A DNA stretch of 64,000 nt from Larix kaempferi. Taxonomy: Eukaryota > Streptophyta > Pinopsida > Pinales > Pinaceae. Location of the stretch: NCBI GenBank assembly GCA_027924585.1, contig BSBM01000068.1, forward strand, positions 8,600,501 through 8,664,500, given 5' to 3'. Position numbers and translations under genes: made by a program. The notes beneath the pieces are model-generated. The model was given only the letters and a program-made list of their open reading frames with translations, searched no databases and was not told the DNA's origin. Below, piece after piece: positions 33,844 through 44,977 of this stretch. The number at the start of each line of letters is the position of its first letter. Position 1 is the stretch's first letter.

Positions 33844-34509
33844 ATCAGATAGAAGGGAATTTCTAAGTGCCAAGTACAGTTGAAATTGGGCACTAGAACA
33901 CTGAAGGAATATGTACGTGATGTATCATGAGGAAGATGTATATATAGTGCAGCACTGTTAGAATGTGATGCTATTAAAAAAAAAAAAGAGAAAAAGAAGA
34001 AAAGAAAAGAGAAAAGGAAGAAAAGGAAGAGAAAAGAGGAATCGCCCAGTTGCGAACTCCACAGGGCAATTGTGAAGACCAAATTTAATGATAAAAAGAC
34101 TTAGTTCAAAAGCATGGAATCAGGCACCACGAAGAGACTACACAGGAGTGAAAATGACCTGTCACGCAGTTCGATGCAACACTCAGAAAAATAACCATTA
34201 CAATGTCAGTTGAGAATATAGCCATTATCTAGCCGTTGCCAACAACTGCTTGGGCATTTAATGCACAGATAGCCATTCTGAACGAGGTTATGAAGGAAAG
34301 GACTGAAGCATCCGCCGGATTTTACCAACAAATACCACAATTAATGCTTATCTAATCGTTGAGGGTCACGGAGGAGTGTCAGCTGCGCCTATAAGTAATG
34401 TCGCATTCAAACTCGCGGGCATTACCAAGCACTTAGAATTTTCTAGCAAGTAATACTGTGTGAGTATTTTCCACAAGCTATCTGAAACCCTGTGAAGTTT
34501 AGCCAGTGC
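33844..34509 (+). other. element B spacer with 65-bp polypurine run
   Basis: Between integrase and the extra ORF there is no domain. From about 33974 to 34040 the plus strand is almost wholly A/G. It may be an internal polypurine tract or simply low-complexity DNA. Confidence 0.6.
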
Positions 34510-37400
34510 ATGTCTGAGTGGACCAGCATTGAAGAAGAATTCACAATCCAAGAGGCTGTGAAGGTATTTCACTATGAAGGGATTGAAGGGTTAATGAGAA
34601 CCCCATCCAAGAAGGGCATCTTAGAACCAGGTCAGGTGTCCAGATGATCATCAAGACATAGTCCAACGATGCAAGATAAAGGAAAAACCCCAGTAGCACC
34701 AAGAACGAAGGTACCCAACATGAGTTCGACGGAGCAGAAGCCACCGATAGATGATAAGGAAATCCCTTTGACGATCAACCCAGACTATATTTCACCGCGT
34801 GCACGAGATGCATCGGTCGTCAGACTACAAAAGAATGCCAAATACGACATCCCTCTATCACCAATCTCAAAACATGTCGAGGCCGTTAAAAACTTGCTGG
34901 GTAAAATACCAGAATGTAAATGGGAGGATTATGATATGCTTACAGTACAAAAGGAGGAGCACAATGCACCGAGGTTCCCACAGTTACAACCTGACTAGTA
35001 CATGTGTTGGAAGAAGGACACAAAGGGCGAGCTTAACCTAGTTGCTGAAAGTTGGTTATCTGAAGTAGTCCAGTCTGGGCTGCTCAATCTACTCAGACTT
35101 CCGCATTTCGATAGATCACCAGAGCTGAATGTGGTGGTAAGAACACTGATGGCACACATTCACCAATGTTACTTGTGGCTCGATTGCAACGTTGACCTAA
35201 CTATTGGCATCATCCACTGCATTACTAGGCTGAGTAAAAGGGGTAAAGACCCAAAGCAATTATTCCAAGGGAAAAGCAAGGACAAAGAAGTCATGGCAAA
35301 GATGAAGAAAACCCAGACTATTGTCAAAGGAAAGAGGGGTTTTCAGACAGAGGACATAGAGGATAAAGCCACATGGTTCATCACACATCTGCTAGCCAGC
35401 AAGATCTTAAGAAAATGCAGGCCTCTGGAGGTAAGTGTGGGCGCAGTACTGCATGGTACCGCAGCCGCGGAAGGAGAAGAATTTAACTGGTCTCAATATT
35501 TACTGAATGAGTTCATGCAAGAACTAAATGACACGCAGCTCAATGCAGGAAATTTCCATTATACATGGCTCATAGTGCTGATTGCCTTTGCCAGCTGGAA
35601 GGAGCCAAAGGACGTTGGAGTAATCACTGATACGAATGATTACAGAGGACCCTGTTATGCAAACCTCTAGGCAAATCTGAACTCAGAGAGGTAGCACGCG
35701 ACAACTGAGGTATTCTACCAATATTATAGCCAGCTGCACGATGCAATCATAGCCACACCCCAGATAACAAAGCAAGTAACCAGTAGGTATATTCGCATTG
35801 TTAATTTTTATGCTGACATGCATAATATTCATATTTCATCCAAAGCACAGAAGAGGAAGGTGGAATGGTTCGTAGGAAACTACCATATGTACGAAGATGA
35901 TATTGACAATATCATGAAGGAATGGCCTACCGAGTTTCGAGTGCAAACTGTAGATGTCGAAAGCGACTCCACTGAGGATGAACCCATTCCATGTCCTATC
36001 GTTGAAGACAAGGAGGCAGGAAAAAGAAAGGAGCCTAAGAACCCCACACAGAAAAAGGAACCGCGGAAGAAGCAGAAAGCTGATAAAAGTTAGTCAGACG
36101 CAGTGCTCCACGATGAAGATTATGAAACAATCGCTATGAGGGTCACAAATTCAATGGAAGATTTGATGACCAATAAGGAGAAAAAGGACAAGGCGATTCA
36201 AGAAATTCTGCAGAGGAATTTGAACACGCTACGGGGGATTACGGAGAAGATCGAAGAAGTACACAAGAGATTATCCCCGTCGCAGGACTCAGAGTCTGAA
36301 GGGAAGTCGGGAGGAACTTCATAGCAGAGAACACCGCAGTTAATCTTGACCGTTCCTGCGAAGTCCGGTATCGTCCATCTGGATCCATTGTAAGTATGCC
36401 ATTGCCAGAACAACTCCTGTTGGACACAAAGGATGTCGAGCGTGTGGAGCTCGATCTTGCAAAGATACTACTGCCTGGGTTACATTATTTACATCTGCAG
36501 TGTGTCGAGGAAATGCATGAAAGAACTACTGATGCGCTGAAGGGAAAAACTGAGTTGCAAGCAGCTAACAGGCAGTTGGAGGAGTCTAGCTCATAGAGAT
36601 CTATGCAAATACAAGATGAGTATGATCGTCAGCAAAGACTAGAGTCCACCATCACTATGGTCGCAGATGAGATTGAAGAATTTGAAGTGCAAGTAGACCC
36701 TGCGGACACTGTTGTGAAAATTGGTGAACTGGTTCACAACCTAAAGATAGAGATGCAAGACATGGAGATTCTCCATGAGGCTAATGTTGTTTCCTTGAAG
36801 GAACAGATCAACCCACAGACCCCACAAGATCAGCAACAGATAAGAGCAAGAGAAGTAAAGGCCGTAGCAGAGAATATTTCTGCCAAAGTGGCTAAGTGCC
36901 AGAATCTGTTGGAAGCAGCATTGAAGGCATTTATTGCCCTCGAAGAGGACCCGGGATTGTTGCAAGTAAAGAATGCAGTGAAATATAAGAAAGCCGCACC
37001 AGAGCATTTGGACGCATAAGTAAAAGCTCTGCTACCAAGAGATAGGTTGTAGAAGTACAGAGAAATCAACACGCTGAAGAAAGAAGTGCAAGCCTTAAGG
37101 GAAAAAGAAACTAAAATGGTAGATAAGTCGCAACCCTTACTGGAATACGCCAGCACGATCTTGCAGGAGATCGAGGAGAAGTTAAAGAAGCTACATGAGA
37201 ATCAAGAACAAGTGGAAGGCCAAATAGGTGATGACATAACACCTGAGATGCTGGAAACAGTGAAGGAAGTTGAGCAGGACACAAAGGAAGCAGTCGAAAA
37301 GCTGGTCAGCACATACAATGAGTTCGCTGCGAAGCTAGCTCCGCAACCAGAGGAACAGCTTGGAGAAGTTGCAGGTGGCTCAAGGGCGAGCCACATGTAA
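34510..37400 (+). pseudogene. element B large extra ORF after pol (basic and coiled-coil regions)
   Basis: ATG at 34510, one frame to about 36324, then a one-step frameshift and a second frame to the TAA at 37398. That is about 960 codons with several stops. The N-terminal half contains H-I-H-Q-C-Y-L-W-L-D, I-T-R-L-S-K-R-G-K-D-P and N-F-H-Y-T-W-L-I-V-L-I-A-F-A-S-W. At 36010-36090 a strongly basic stretch (G-K-R-K-E-P ... E-P-R-K-K-Q-K-A-D-K) looks like a nuclear localisation signal. The rest, 36100-37390, is Glu/Lys/Leu/Gln-rich with heptad character, a probable coiled coil. Sense-orientation extra ORFs occur in some plant gypsy elements; I do not know a function for this one. Its C-terminal part is retained in element C. 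Confidence 0.75.
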
Positions 37401-37412
37401 GTGTAAGGGGCC

Positions 37413-38429
37413 TATTGGGTTTGGCCCAAGTGGGGCATTTTGAGGAAGAAGAAGTTTTGGAACTTTGAAGCTTAGCGCAGTTCGGCTAAAGTATTTTTGG
37501 TACAATTTTTTGGGATGCTGCGAAGTAGCATGCAGTGCAGCGTCGGAAGAGTTGCGAAGATCGGTGTTATGAGGAGGCAATGCTGCAATGCGTGCAGTCT
37601 ATGGACATCCAGCAAGGCAGAGTGTTGGACAGAAGATGGCACGTGTTTCGGTTAGACCGTCGATGGTCTATTTTTGGTAAATATTCTCCAGGAGTGCCAA
37701 GTGATGAGTAGGAGCAAATCGGGAAGAAAGTGACTGGTCACACATGTGAAAGATACCGCTACCTGAACCAGTTGCACGAGACCGTTAGAGGAAGAACGAC
37801 TCGGTGAAAGCAACCTGTTGACATGCACACAACAGGAAGGCCGATAGAGATGTGAAGCATGCGTGGAAGACCACCACGATGGAATATTCTCTACCAAGAG
37901 CAAGCAGTCCAGTTTTGGGTAAACCGTGATAGTTTTGTAAACCTAAGGGTTTTTGCCTGCGGATTGTAAAGACATGACCTACAAGCATGATCTATAAGAA
38001 GGCATATTTTGTATGGGAAAGGGTTACTCTTCATTGTTGGGTTATTGAATACCCTTCATTTTGGTTAAACTTTGAATATTGTTGCATCTTTTAAGCTTAG
38101 CACTATTGTAAAGACTCTGCAAGCTGAGTGCACAGAGACCTAGTTGAGAGAAGAGAGTCTGTAGCTAAGTGCGTAGACAAAGAACTATTGTACCCTTCCC
38201 AAAGACTAATATAACAACAGTTCTTGTGGACGTAGCCTCGATCCGGGGGGTGAACCACGTTAAATACCATGTAGTGTAATTGTTGTGTTTCTGCATTTGC
38301 TTATTTGCCTACTTCGAATGTCTGGATTCTCATTTATAAGCTGTATGTTAATGCTTTGATATGTATTCACCATAGAGACAAGATGGGAATAATGTGTTAA
38401 GTCTTACATGAATAGATGGATAATGAATG
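37413..38429 (+). repeat. element B 3' LTR, left part
   Basis: Starts TATTGGG (ancestral TGTTGGG) after 'gtaaggggcc', a polypurine-like run, and aligns with 15730 onward. It is cut at ...aatgaatg by element D and continues at 45586. 'tctataagaaggca' recurs at about 37991. Confidence 0.9.
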
Positions 38430-39031
38430 TGTTAAAATTCAATATGCTAAGACAGAAAATAGCAGCATTACATTCCATTTCACAATAATAGCATATACAG
38501 GATCACTGAAGAAACAACAAGCATAGCATAAACACAAGAGACACAGATTTATCCTGGGAAACCCTCATGGGGTAGAAAACCCAGTAAATCTTCCTCAATA
38601 TAGATGACCAGCAATATACAAAGATGCAAACCCTGAGCATAAGCTCCTTCTTCTCCATAGCAGACCTCTCCTCCACAAGTGTGCCATCCTCAAGTGAGTG
38701 AGTGTCAAATGAGGAACACACCTCCTCTATTTATACACTACTCTGACATATCTTTTACACAAGTACACGTAGGCTCATATTTAACCAATGGGTTAAATAC
38801 CCCACTACAACTGCTGGGCCGACCCCTCTAGGGTGGTCTAATAACCCTTTGACCCACATAACACATACAGGGGCCGACCCCCATTGGGGAAGTCTAATAA
38901 CCCGAGTTACCACATTCCGACGGAGGAATAAACATCTCCGGATATACAATAAGATCTTCACGGAGGAATGAAACATCTCCGGAATAATGAAGTACAAATA
39001 TAATATTCTTTGAAGTTACAATATCTCAACA
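38430..39031 (-). repeat. element D 3' LTR (sense)
   Basis: 602 bp. Read on minus it begins TGTTGAGATATTG and ends GAATTTTAACA. The PPT CTCGTTAAGGGGGAG directly precedes it on minus (39032-39046). A classic TATA, GTATAAATAGAG on minus, lies at 38725-38736. Confidence 0.92.
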
Positions 39032-39249
39032 CTCCCCCTTAACGAGAAGGATATTATAACAACATCTGCATGAGCAAGGAGTCATCAACATCATACATGA
39101 TACATCTATAAATCATTGGAAGATTTCTCAACATCATCAGTAACTCAAGCAGTTACTGGAACATCTTCAATACTGGAACATCAACATCTTCAGTACTGAG
39201 TCTTTATCTTCTACAGCACTCGAACAACTACAGCAACATCAACATTTGG

Positions 39250-39650
39250 ATCCTCACGATCATCAGCATCATCATCTCACGATCATCAGCATCGTCATCA
39301 CACGATCATCACCATCGTCATCGGCATCACGATCATCAGCATCGTCATCACACGATCATCAGCATCGTCATCACATGATCATCAGCATCGTCATCACACG
39401 ATCATCAGCATCGTCATCACATGATCATCAGCATCGTCATCACACGATCATCAACATCGTCATCACACGATCATCAACATCATCATCACATGATCATCAG
39501 CATCGACATCACACGATCAGCAGCATCGTCATCTAGATCATCACGATCAGCAACATCGTCATCTAGATCATCACGATCAGCAGCATCGTCATCTAGATCA
39601 TCACGATCAACAACATCGTCATCTAGATCATCACGATCAACAACATCATC
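39250..39650. repeat. element D array 1: 24-bp then 30-bp tandem units
   Basis: About eleven 24-bp units of the type 'catcacacgatcatcagcat' plus 'cgtc' run to about 39520. They are followed by four 30-bp units of the type 'atctagatcatcacgatcag' plus 'cagcatcgtc'. Both are built from 'gatcatc' and 'atcgtc' words, so the second may derive from the first. Confidence 0.92.
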
Positions 39651-39905
39651 AATACAAGTATAAATATCATTAATACAAGTATCCTCATCAATACAAGTAT
39701 ACATCATCAATACAAGTATCCTCATCAATACAAGTATACACATCATCAATACAAGTATCCTCATCAATACAAGTATACACATCATCAATACAAGTATCCT
39801 CATCAATACAAGTATACACATCATCAATACAAGTATCCTCATCAATACAAGTATACATATCATCAATACAAGTATCCTCATCAATACAAGTATACACAAT
39901 AGCAA
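39651..39905. repeat. element D array 2: 39-bp tandem units
   Basis: About six units, each with two 'atcaatacaagtat' half-units followed by 'cctc' and 'acacatc'. The period of 39 was measured at 39731, 39770 and 39809. Confidence 0.92.
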
Positions 39906-39939
39906 CATACCCTGCAACACACAAGATCCAATTACGGGA

Positions 39940-40436
39940 TGATCAATCCCTCTCACTTTAGGATATAGGTCCAAGGATGATACAATCCTGATCCGCTTAT
40001 GGGATGATCAGTCCCTCTCGGTTTAAGACAACTCTCATGTCTATGGATGATGCAATCCAGATCAACTTACAGGATGATCAATCCTTATCACTTTAAGACA
40101 CCTCACCATGTCTAGGGACGAGGCAATCCCAATCTATTTACAGGATGATCAGTCCTTATAACTTTAAGACATCTCACCATGTCTAGGGACGAGGCAATCC
40201 CAATCTATTTACAGGATGATTAGTCCTTATCACTTTAAGACATCTCACCATGTCTAGGGACGAGGCAATCCCAATCTATTTACGGGATGATTAGTCCTTA
40301 TCACTTTAAGACATCTCACCATGTCTAGGGACGAGGCAATCCCAATCTATTTACAGGATGATTAGTCCGTATCACTTTAAGCCATCTCACCATGTCTAGG
40401 GATGAGGAAATCCCAAACTATTTATAGGATGATTAG
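39940..40436. repeat. element D array 3: 71-bp tandem units
   Basis: Units contain 'ggatgat(c/t)agtccttatc', 'cacctcaccatgtctaggga' (or close) and 'cgaggcaatcccaatctatt'. The period of 71 was measured at 40143, 40214, 40285 and 40356. Earlier units (39940-40080) are more diverged. Confidence 0.92.
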
Positions 40437-40978
40437 TCCACTCAATCTCATTTAGGACTATCCTTCCTTTCGGAGTTACTGGATTTACTGTCCAAGGATG
40501 ATTTAATCCATTCAATTCATTTAGGACTATCCTTCCTTTCGGAATTACTGGATTTACTGTCCAAGGATGATTTAATCCACTCAATTCATTTAGGACTATC
40601 CTTCCTTTCGGAATTACTGGATTTACTGTCCAAGGATGATTTAATCCACTCAATTCATTTAGGACTATCCTTCCTTTCAGAATTACTGGATTTACTGTCC
40701 AAGGATGATTTAATCCATTCAATTCATTTAGGACTATCCTTCCTTTCGGAATTACTGGATTTACTGTCCAAGGATGATTTAATCCACTCAATTCATTTAG
40801 GACTATCCTTCCTTTCGGAATTACTGGATTTAATGTCCAAGGATGATTTAATCCACTCAATTCATTTAGGACTATCCTTCCTTTCAGAATTACTGGATTT
40901 ACTGTCCAAGGATGATTTAATCCACTCAATTCATTTAGGACTATCCTTCCTTTCGGAATTACTGGATTTACTGTCCAA
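40437..40978. repeat. element D array 4: 69-bp tandem units
   Basis: About eight units of 'aaggatgatttaatccactc', 'aattcatttaggactatcct', 'tcctttcggaattactggat' and 'ttactgtcc', nearly identical. The period of 69 equals 23 codons. The sense (minus) strand is open through the array with a repeated G-L-N-H-P-W-T-V-N-P peptide. Confidence 0.95.
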
Positions 40979-41300
40979 GGATGATTTAATCCTCAACCGT
41001 ACATTTAGGACCACGTCCAAGGATGACTCAATCCTCAACCGTACATTTAGGACCACGTCCAAGGATGACTCAATCCTCAACCGTACATTTAGGACCACAT
41101 CCAAGGATGACTCAATCCTCAACCGTACATTTAGGACCACGTCCAAGGATGACTCAATCCTCAATCGTACATTTAGGACCACATCCAAGGATGACTCAAT
41201 CCTCAACCGTACATTTAGGACCACATCCAAGGATGACTTAATCCTCAACCGTACATTTAGGACCATGTCCAAGGATGACTCAATCCTCAACCGTCCACCA
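40979..41300. repeat. element D array 5: 42-bp tandem units
   Basis: About eight units of 'ggatgactcaatcctcaacc', 'gtacatttaggaccacgtcc' and 'aa'. The period is 42 (40979, 41021 and onward). It begins inside the last array-4 unit and shares its 'tttagga' and 'gtccaaggatga' segments, so it arose by shortening or re-amplification of the neighbouring unit. Confidence 0.95.
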
Positions 41301-41880
41301 AGGACTTCATTCTCGAAGACATACGTCTACGACTCTTCTTTAGGACTGAAGTCCAGGGATGATCCAATCCCCTCACATGTTCACCAAAAACTTCATTCTC
41401 GAAGACATACATCTACGGCTCTTCTTTAGGACTGAAGTCCAGGGATGATCCAATCCCCTCACATGTTCACCAAGAACTTCATTCTCGAAGACATACGTCT
41501 ACGACTCTTCTTTAGGACTGAAGTCCAGGGATGATCCAATCCCCTCAAGTCCACCAAGGACTTCATTGTCGAAGACATACGTCTACGGCTCTCTTTAGGA
41601 CTAAAGTCCAGGGATGATCCAATCCCATCAAGTCCACCATGGACTTCATTCTCGAAGACATACGTCTACGGCTCTCTTTAGGACTAAAGTCCAGGGATGA
41701 TCCAATCCCCTCAAGTCCACCAAGGACTTCATTCTCGAAGACATACGTCTACAGCTCTCTTTAGGATGATGCAATCCTATATGTCCACCAAGGACTTCAT
41801 TTTCGGAGACATCATGTCTACGACCTCTTTTAGAGTATATGTTCAAGGATGATGCAATCCTCTTGTCACCTTAGACCCTG
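41301..41880. repeat. element D array 6: 86/83-bp tandem units
   Basis: Five to six units of 'aaggacttcattctcgaaga', 'catacgtctacggctctctt', 'taggactaaagtccagggat' and 'gatccaatcccctcaagtcc'. The period was 86 for the left copies and 83 for the right ones. The last units (41760-41880) are truncated. Confidence 0.92.
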
Positions 41881-41983
41881 TCTAAGGACCATCCACCAAC
41901 CTCTCTTTCGGCATCACTAATATAGGTATCCTCATCATCGACCTCACTGTCGATGCAGACAATCTCATCATGAGTTATCACAT

Positions 41984-42125
41984 CACTCCCCCTTTCGAGG
42001 AGGGTCCTTCTGAACTATATTAAGTTTGTCTCAGAAAAATTTACTTGAGGTAGAGGTTTGGTTAGTACATCGGATCGATAGAGGTTTGGTTAGTACATTG
42101 TTACAAATTCGAACTTTTGGTTCCT
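41984..42125 (-). pseudogene. element D copia RNase H C-terminal remnant
   Basis: On minus, C-N-N-V-L-T-K-P-L followed by a 'ggtttggttagtacat' duplication, then T-K-P-L/T-S-T-S-S-K-F-F wording, matches the D-V-L-T-K-P-L-P end of plant Ty1/copia RNase H. A TAA and a purine run (CTCCTCGAAAGGGGGAGTG on minus, 41984-42002) follow. This short piece is the only pol trace in the element and identifies it as copia-derived. Confidence 0.72.
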
Positions 42126-44220
42126 TTCTACACCATATCGTCTGTGTATAGAAACAATATTCAACCTTGTAGCAAAGGTTGAGATCCTCATCACCCATGG
42201 TGATCATTAAGCTCATCAATTGATTATCGATCTTGTGTACCCATACAGAACCTGATTCACACTTCTTCTTTAATTACACCATTAAGAGAATGGTCTTATC
42301 TAGCCACTTGGAGCAAACATCTTATAATGATTCTCTTCCTCTTTCTAAGAGAATTTTCTAGCCACAAGCCTTCTATAGTGTGTTTGATTTGTAAATCCTT
42401 TTGTTTGAACATCCATCGCTTGTTCAGTGTTCATCATTCATCATGATCTTTCCTACAAATCAAAATTAAGTACATGATTAGTAATACTTCATAATCATCA
42501 AATCATATTGACATGATAACCTATTATGCATACAGATATCATTTACATAGTTATGTAACTATTTTGACCAATACTTTGGCACAACACTTTCCCATATCCT
42601 ATATGCATACAGTGGCTATCTAGATGCCTTCCATCTCTACCAGAACATACTATTGAGAGTGTGCACAACTCTCAGCATGTCAGCAAAGAGGTTTCATTCT
42701 AGACAAGCAACAATGGAATATTTGTCCAACTTACCAATCATATGCATATTAGTAGTATACTGTTCAATGCTCTATGAATGTTTACACTCAGCATGATATA
42801 TTCTAGGAATACAAATATGCATACAAGCAATATCATTTACTATTTCAAATAACAACTCAAATACTTATCTTTTATGTTTGTGTGGTTGCCTCCCGCTTGA
42901 TCTTCTATATGTCTTTTGAACTTCTATTCATTCGGTACCACTGTGCATGCTCAAGTGTGCACTAGTGTCATCCTCATGATCTCATACACAGACATACATT
43001 CATTAGTATATTCTCAATATTATCAAAACATTCTAGTTCTAAATAATCTTTGAAAATGTATAGTCATGATTATAGATAATATTCAAGGTTTCAAGGAAGT
43101 CTTCTTTTACTTCTGCATATTCTTATTTGATCATAGTACTCTTCTGGTTAATTAGATCATCAAGATAAGAGACATAATATGCATAAACCCTTGATTACTA
43201 ACTTTATGAATAAGCATAGCCAATCATACCAAGTATACTTATATAAGGGATCCTAAGGTAAGATTCTAACTTGTCATAGGAAAACATACCTGGATTAGTA
43301 TACCTGCTTAGTTATGTACAACATACCTAAACAATCTCTTCAATGATTTAGAGATCCTGAGCTAGAACCTGCATGTCTCATAGGTTAATCATAATATAAC
43401 AAAGTCATACATACCTCGTAAGTAGAACAAAGATTATGGATGAGTCTTTGTCTTCATGTTGTCATGTTTTAAGGAGCTTGATTTGTCTTTTGTGATGTAC
43501 TTGTATCTTGTTAGCAAATGACATCAACCTCATACAACACCATAATGCATTAGTACAATCATATAGCCCTAATCAATGAATGTCTTCGATCATTCACATG
43601 CATTCATACTGTTACTAGGGTGATAAGACAATTCTAACATTAATCAAGATTGTACTAATAAATAACATAAAGACAAACACATTATGAACTTAATCAAGAA
43701 TCAGATTTCAAGACATACCTGAACCTCCTTAACTCATACCTGTCGAGACTTCTTGTAGTCTTCTTATGTAAGGCCTTAGCCTCAACTCCCCCTGAAACTT
43801 GATCTGGAGCTTGATTAGGGTTTGCTAGAGAAACCCTAAAAATTCAATCTTTGATTTTAACACTTTTGAATGGATGGAAGAATGTGTCTTGCTGAGCTGA
43901 TCAACCTAGCATTCTTCAATTTTGAAATCTCCAAAATTTGACCCCTCAAAATTGCCTTCGAAACTTTTGGATCTTTTGGACAGGAACCCGAACTAGGGTT
44001 TGATGAAGCCCACCCTTCTGTCCAATCAAAAGGTTCGATCCGAGGCTCTAAACTCTTATTTTTTTGAGGAGCTTCCAGCCATGGACTCCGATTCCAAAAA
44101 ATTCTAACTTTCTCCGAAACCCTAAATTCCGGAAGCCATGAATAAAGGTGCTCCAAAAATAATTCTGTTTTGATAGAAATATGCACCTGATTGTTTCTGC
44201 TATAACTCTGAAATTTCTGC
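42126..44220. other. element D interior without recognised coding
   Basis: AT-rich sequence with no gag, protease, integrase or RT on either strand. The open stretch on minus at 43857-44255 has no family resemblance that I recognise. Confidence 0.6.
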
Positions 44221-44625
44221 TCCACAGGGTCTGAAAACGTTTTCTGCAGTAGCATGACCAGTCATCTTTCCATCCTGATAGGTCTGACCTCAATTGGATT
44301 TTTTGAGAGAGAGTTATGCCAAGTGTCGCAACGTGACCTGTTTATGGGATAAAACAGGAGAGCGAACTTGTACGGCGTGCCACGTGTCACTGTTTCAACT
44401 TCGGCCTCTGCAAACTTTTCTTGAGATAGCTCGCCCTGTCATCTTTCCATCCTGATAGGTCTGACCTCAATTGGACTCTCTGAGAGAGAGTTATGCCACA
44501 TGTCGCAACGTGACCTGTTTATGGGATAAAACAGGAGAGTGAACTTGTACGGAGTTCCACGTGTGATTGGTTCACCTTCGGCCTCTAAAAACGTTTCTTG
44601 TGATATTAAAGTCTGTGTACTACCT
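44221..44625. repeat. element D 177-bp tandem duplication
   Basis: 'gtcatctttccatcctgata' starts at 44261 and again at 44438. The following bases, through 'gtgacctgtttatgggataa', 'aacaggagag' and 'ttcggcctct', match in both copies with about ten differences. It lies in the sense 5' leader between PBS and the lost gag. Confidence 0.88.
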
Positions 44626-44965
44626 GTCACTTTTTATGAAATTTCATTTGGAGCTTCCTAGCCCAAGTTATGACCTTTTTTCCAAGGTCACCTGATTTTG
44701 ACTGAGATCTGGAAGAGGCAGAAACCCTAACTTGTACTGATCATAACTCATAAAGTACAACGAATTTGAGGGTGCCCTTTGGACACAAGGTTCCTGGGGA
44801 TGTTATCTACGACAAATAAACTTTTCAGATCCTGAAACGTCGCAAAAATGGATTTATAGCGAAAGTTCCACGATGACTGGTATTTTCTATATAAAACCCT
44901 AACCTTCAAATTGTCGCAAGAGAAGCAAGTGTCGTAAGTGCCATACATTGCCTTCCTTCAGGTTA

Positions 44966-44977
44966 GCTCTGATACGA
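44966..44977 (-). promoter_or_regulatory. element D primer-binding site, initiator tRNA-Met
   Basis: On minus, TCGTATCAGAGC follows the 5' LTR directly. It differs at one base from TGGTATCAGAGC, the complement of initiator tRNA-Met. Confidence 0.85.

Noticed and set aside
33786-34082. Phe-rich minus-strand frame resembling a membrane protein
   Set aside because: It is the reverse complement of the polypurine run in element B.
39486-39974. Long Ile/Leu/Asp-rich minus-strand frames as a real repeat protein
   Set aside because: Produced by short tandem repeats whose units are multiples of three; several frames on both strands are open at once.
39250-41880. CRISPR-like array
   Set aside because: No unique spacers; units are contiguous tandem copies in a plant retroelement.
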